Of a DNA stretch of 64,000 nucleotides, positions 61,579-64,000 are shown one piece after another. The translations under genes were made by a program, and so were the position numbers. Source of the DNA: Panorpa germanica. Lineage: Eukaryota; Arthropoda; Insecta; Mecoptera; Panorpidae. The stretch spans positions 20,532,759-20,596,758 of the forward strand of contig OY783204.1 of the NCBI GenBank assembly GCA_963678705.1, written 5' to 3'. Each line of letters opens with the position of its first letter. The stretch's first letter is position 1. The notes under the pieces are model-generated. The model did no database searches, was not told where the DNA came from, and saw only the letters and a program-made list of their open reading frames with translations.

Positions 61579-64000
61579 TGACTGAAAAATACCGGAGATT
61601 ACCATTTTGAAAGAATTCACGACAACACAACAAGTCTTTATGTGTCGTACACACTGGTGCGACTTAAACATACATTTATGCTATTTTTAAAAATCCTAGG
61701 TAGTATTTTTATGAAACAAAAATGTTTCAATTCTTCTACGGTACTTCTAAAAGAATCGCGATTTTGAATGTGCACATAACTAAAGCCTAATGGCACATAA
61801 CTATGTCTAGCGGGTATACTCATACAATTTTTCAAATAATATGTGTCACTATGGTATATCTATTTTAATCACAAAGAGGAATAGATTCTGACCTTGGCAA
61901 ACACCCAACTCTGCTATGGGTTCATTGTTCTGACACAATGTTTGTCTATCTATTGTTGGGTCACAAAATATTTACACTACGCTGGCCAAGATTATGGTTA
62001 CACATAGATAAAAACAATCTAAAATAACTTTATACACTTATGAGCGATCCTACGTTAATTAATGTTTATTCAAAGAGCTATATTTCGTCGAACGCCGCTC
62101 AGATGGAACTATTAAATTACCGCTCGGCGAATATGACGTAGCACGTCGCACACTGGATCCGTATTTAAGCGAATTTTAACCAAGCGTATATATGGAAGGT
62201 ACCAAACAAATACACTGGAAGTGGTATATGAAAGAGAATGTATCGATAAAAATTAAAGTGAAAATTTTCTCTCATGATAAATTATGTTAGTGCAAAACAA
62301 TTCCAATAGACAGTATGGACAACTCCTACAGTACACAAGTTGACTTAGCGTACTGTTGTATCGGTACATGGTATTGTGACACAACACATGCAAAGAACAC
62401 AGGAGTGGGCCTGCTCTGAGAGTTCTAGCTGCTCAACCAAACAGATTTTACACATCACGACAATTTCGAAACATCTTTGTCTAATCAAGCACTTCGGTTT
62501 TACTCAGCTTTGCTTATTAAATAAGATAGTATATTCAAAATTATTTAAATCATTTTTTGAAAATATTTATTGAGCCTTCATTACTCATTATCCCATCGCG
62601 GGATTGGCGACTCTTTTGCTATAGAACCAATTTAGAAACGATTGAAAAGTGTCGTTGAATATTCAGACTAGACAGGACCATGGAAGGAACACCAGAAAGT
62701 TTCTTCAATCCGGCTAACTGGATCATGGAAAATTCTAACAGATGCTTTTATTAGAAGACGACGAATCAGACGTAAAATGTGCTTTCCACTAAGCAAATGC
62801 GACGTTATAGCTCCGTGGGCAGAGCCTCCTTTGTTTAAATGCAAGCTACAAGAAAGCGGTAAATGCCGAAATAGTACCTACAGTGTATGTAATGACGCTA
62901 TATGGACAGTAAGATTTACAAACAAACTGGAAACATATTGCAGTACAGCAAACCGTTCATGTTTAAAGAAACAATATTTTAAAAATATTGAATATATCAA
63001 GATTAAGTAGTCTGCATTCCTAAAAAGATACCCGAGTGTCTTGCATCCAATTTATTTATTTGTATTTAAATAAACAATGAGGCTATATTTAAATATGCAA
63101 TAACAACAACAACAACAAAACGACGAGACGTTTAATATCACGAACATTGTGCGTGTATTGGGTAACTCCCAGAATATAATTATTCTAATTATGGCGATCA
63201 GTCTAGGTTATGACAACATAGCTGCTTACCTCATTTAATAAGAATTGCTTTCTACAATAATATTTGGTCGCAGGTTAATTTATTAAAATGGCAATAGTCT
63301 GCCAATACATGAAATAGTAGAATAGCAGTTATGCGCCGCAGGCTAGCGAAAATACAAAAAAAAAACTAACGTATATTTCAAATTTTAACTTTCTACACGC
63401 ACAAGAGATGTATTATGTTTGATGACGACGAGTATGCAAAATGAATAAGTTCCTTTATGTATGATTCATATCATAAACACAATTATGCAACATTATTGCA
63501 TTACCCCTTGTAAAAGGGAACGAGAAAAAAACGCAGGACTGCATAAATGTAAAACAGGTATACATTCAAATCAAAGAGAAAAACTATAAGCGCGAAAAAC
63601 ATACGATTCGCATTGCACATGCGCATAAATCGGCAGATAACGAGTACATCGAATACAATAATACTGCAATAAATTAATATTGAAACGCTGACTTATACTA
63701 TTTTCAAAATTCTTGGTAGTATTTTTATGAAACAAATATGTTTCAATCCTTGTGCGGTACTTGTAAAACGATTGCTATTTTTAATATTATCCCGAGCAAA
63801 AGAGTCAGTCTCCAGTATAATCTCAGTGCGTATTTATGTCTTTTTAGTGTGTTTAGTAAATAAATAAAAATAATTGAAAATGGTGTTTAAATGGTCAAAT
63901 GAAATAGACCTAAACAATAGACCAAGGACATAGGGTAAGATATAACAAGGGTAAGCACGAGTTAGCAGATACCTTAAATAACTGAGTTTTATTACTTTTT

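Larger units (their letters stand above)
58026..64000. other. FLVCR upstream region, gene-free with MITE copies
   Basis: Contains the FLVCR 5' leader and promoter (not resolved; no clear TATA/Inr) and family II MITE copies at about 58903-59140 and 62230-62320. Family I copies lie at about 59930-60217 and 60885-61578. A dispersed repeat with GTAGTATTTTTATGAAACAA lies at about 61695-61755 and 63712-63770. Short open frames at 58566-58784 (-), 60443-60679 (+) and 62777-63010 (+) show no recognisable domains and no splice context; the last is Cys-containing but unassigned. An (AAC)n microsatellite lies at 63102-63118. Confidence 0.5.

Noticed and set aside
62777..63010. 77-codon Cys-containing frame
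   Set aside because: No recognised family, no splice partner, AT-rich codon use like the background; too weak to call a gene.

Overview
The window is AT-rich animal nuclear DNA, most likely from an insect. All protein genes are split by GT-AG introns, one promoter has the arthropod TATA plus TCAGT initiator layout, and the mobile elements are types common in insects: a deleted mariner-like element, an IS630/Tc1/mariner element with a [13 protein letters not shown] transposase, a non-LTR retrotransposon of a type I associate with Hymenoptera and some other insects, Harbinger-like MITEs and TTAA-flanked fold-backs. I cannot fix the order from sequence alone. No CRISPR array, operon, rRNA or convincing tRNA is present.

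Four genes can be rebuilt exon by exon with matching reading phases. A short isoform of a TSC22/bunched leucine-zipper regulator lies at 16.6-17.7 kb (+) with its own TATA/Inr promoter. A complete 13-exon kinesin-5 (Eg5/Klp61F/BimC) lies at 26.8-31.0 kb (+). A complete 6-exon U5 snRNP 40 kDa WD40 protein lies at 32.9-34.3 kb (+). A complete 9-exon FLVCR/SLC49-type major facilitator transporter runs from 58.0 down to 39.4 kb (-), with two alternative C-termini. They are housekeeping or regulatory genes with unrelated functions; nothing suggests that they act as a cluster.

By region: 1-16.5 kb has no recognisable gene but holds a palindromic TIR element (2.07-2.79 kb), a 29-bp tandem array (5.44-5.79 kb) and a full-length MITE (6.53-7.15 kb). 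The most striking structure is a 5-kb AT-rich satellite locus at 20.5-25.4 kb. It is built from a 163-bp hairpin-bearing unit in direct orientation on both sides and a ~146-bp unit arranged as inverted arms around a perfect 23-bp palindrome. Between the SNRNP40 and FLVCR genes, a deleted mariner copy sits inside a TTAA-flanked MITE. The large FLVCR introns are a dense transposon graveyard. They include a 2-kb fold-back element with a broken transposase, and a Harbinger-like MITE whose empty target site survives in a second copy of the host repeat about 4.5 kb away. 58-64 kb is gene-free upstream DNA with further MITE copies.

The candidate for something undescribed is the 20.5-25.4 kb satellite: two subfamilies differ by a paired change that keeps the hairpin, and two unit types have different orientation rules. 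The double C-terminus of the FLVCR gene is the most testable gene-level observation.
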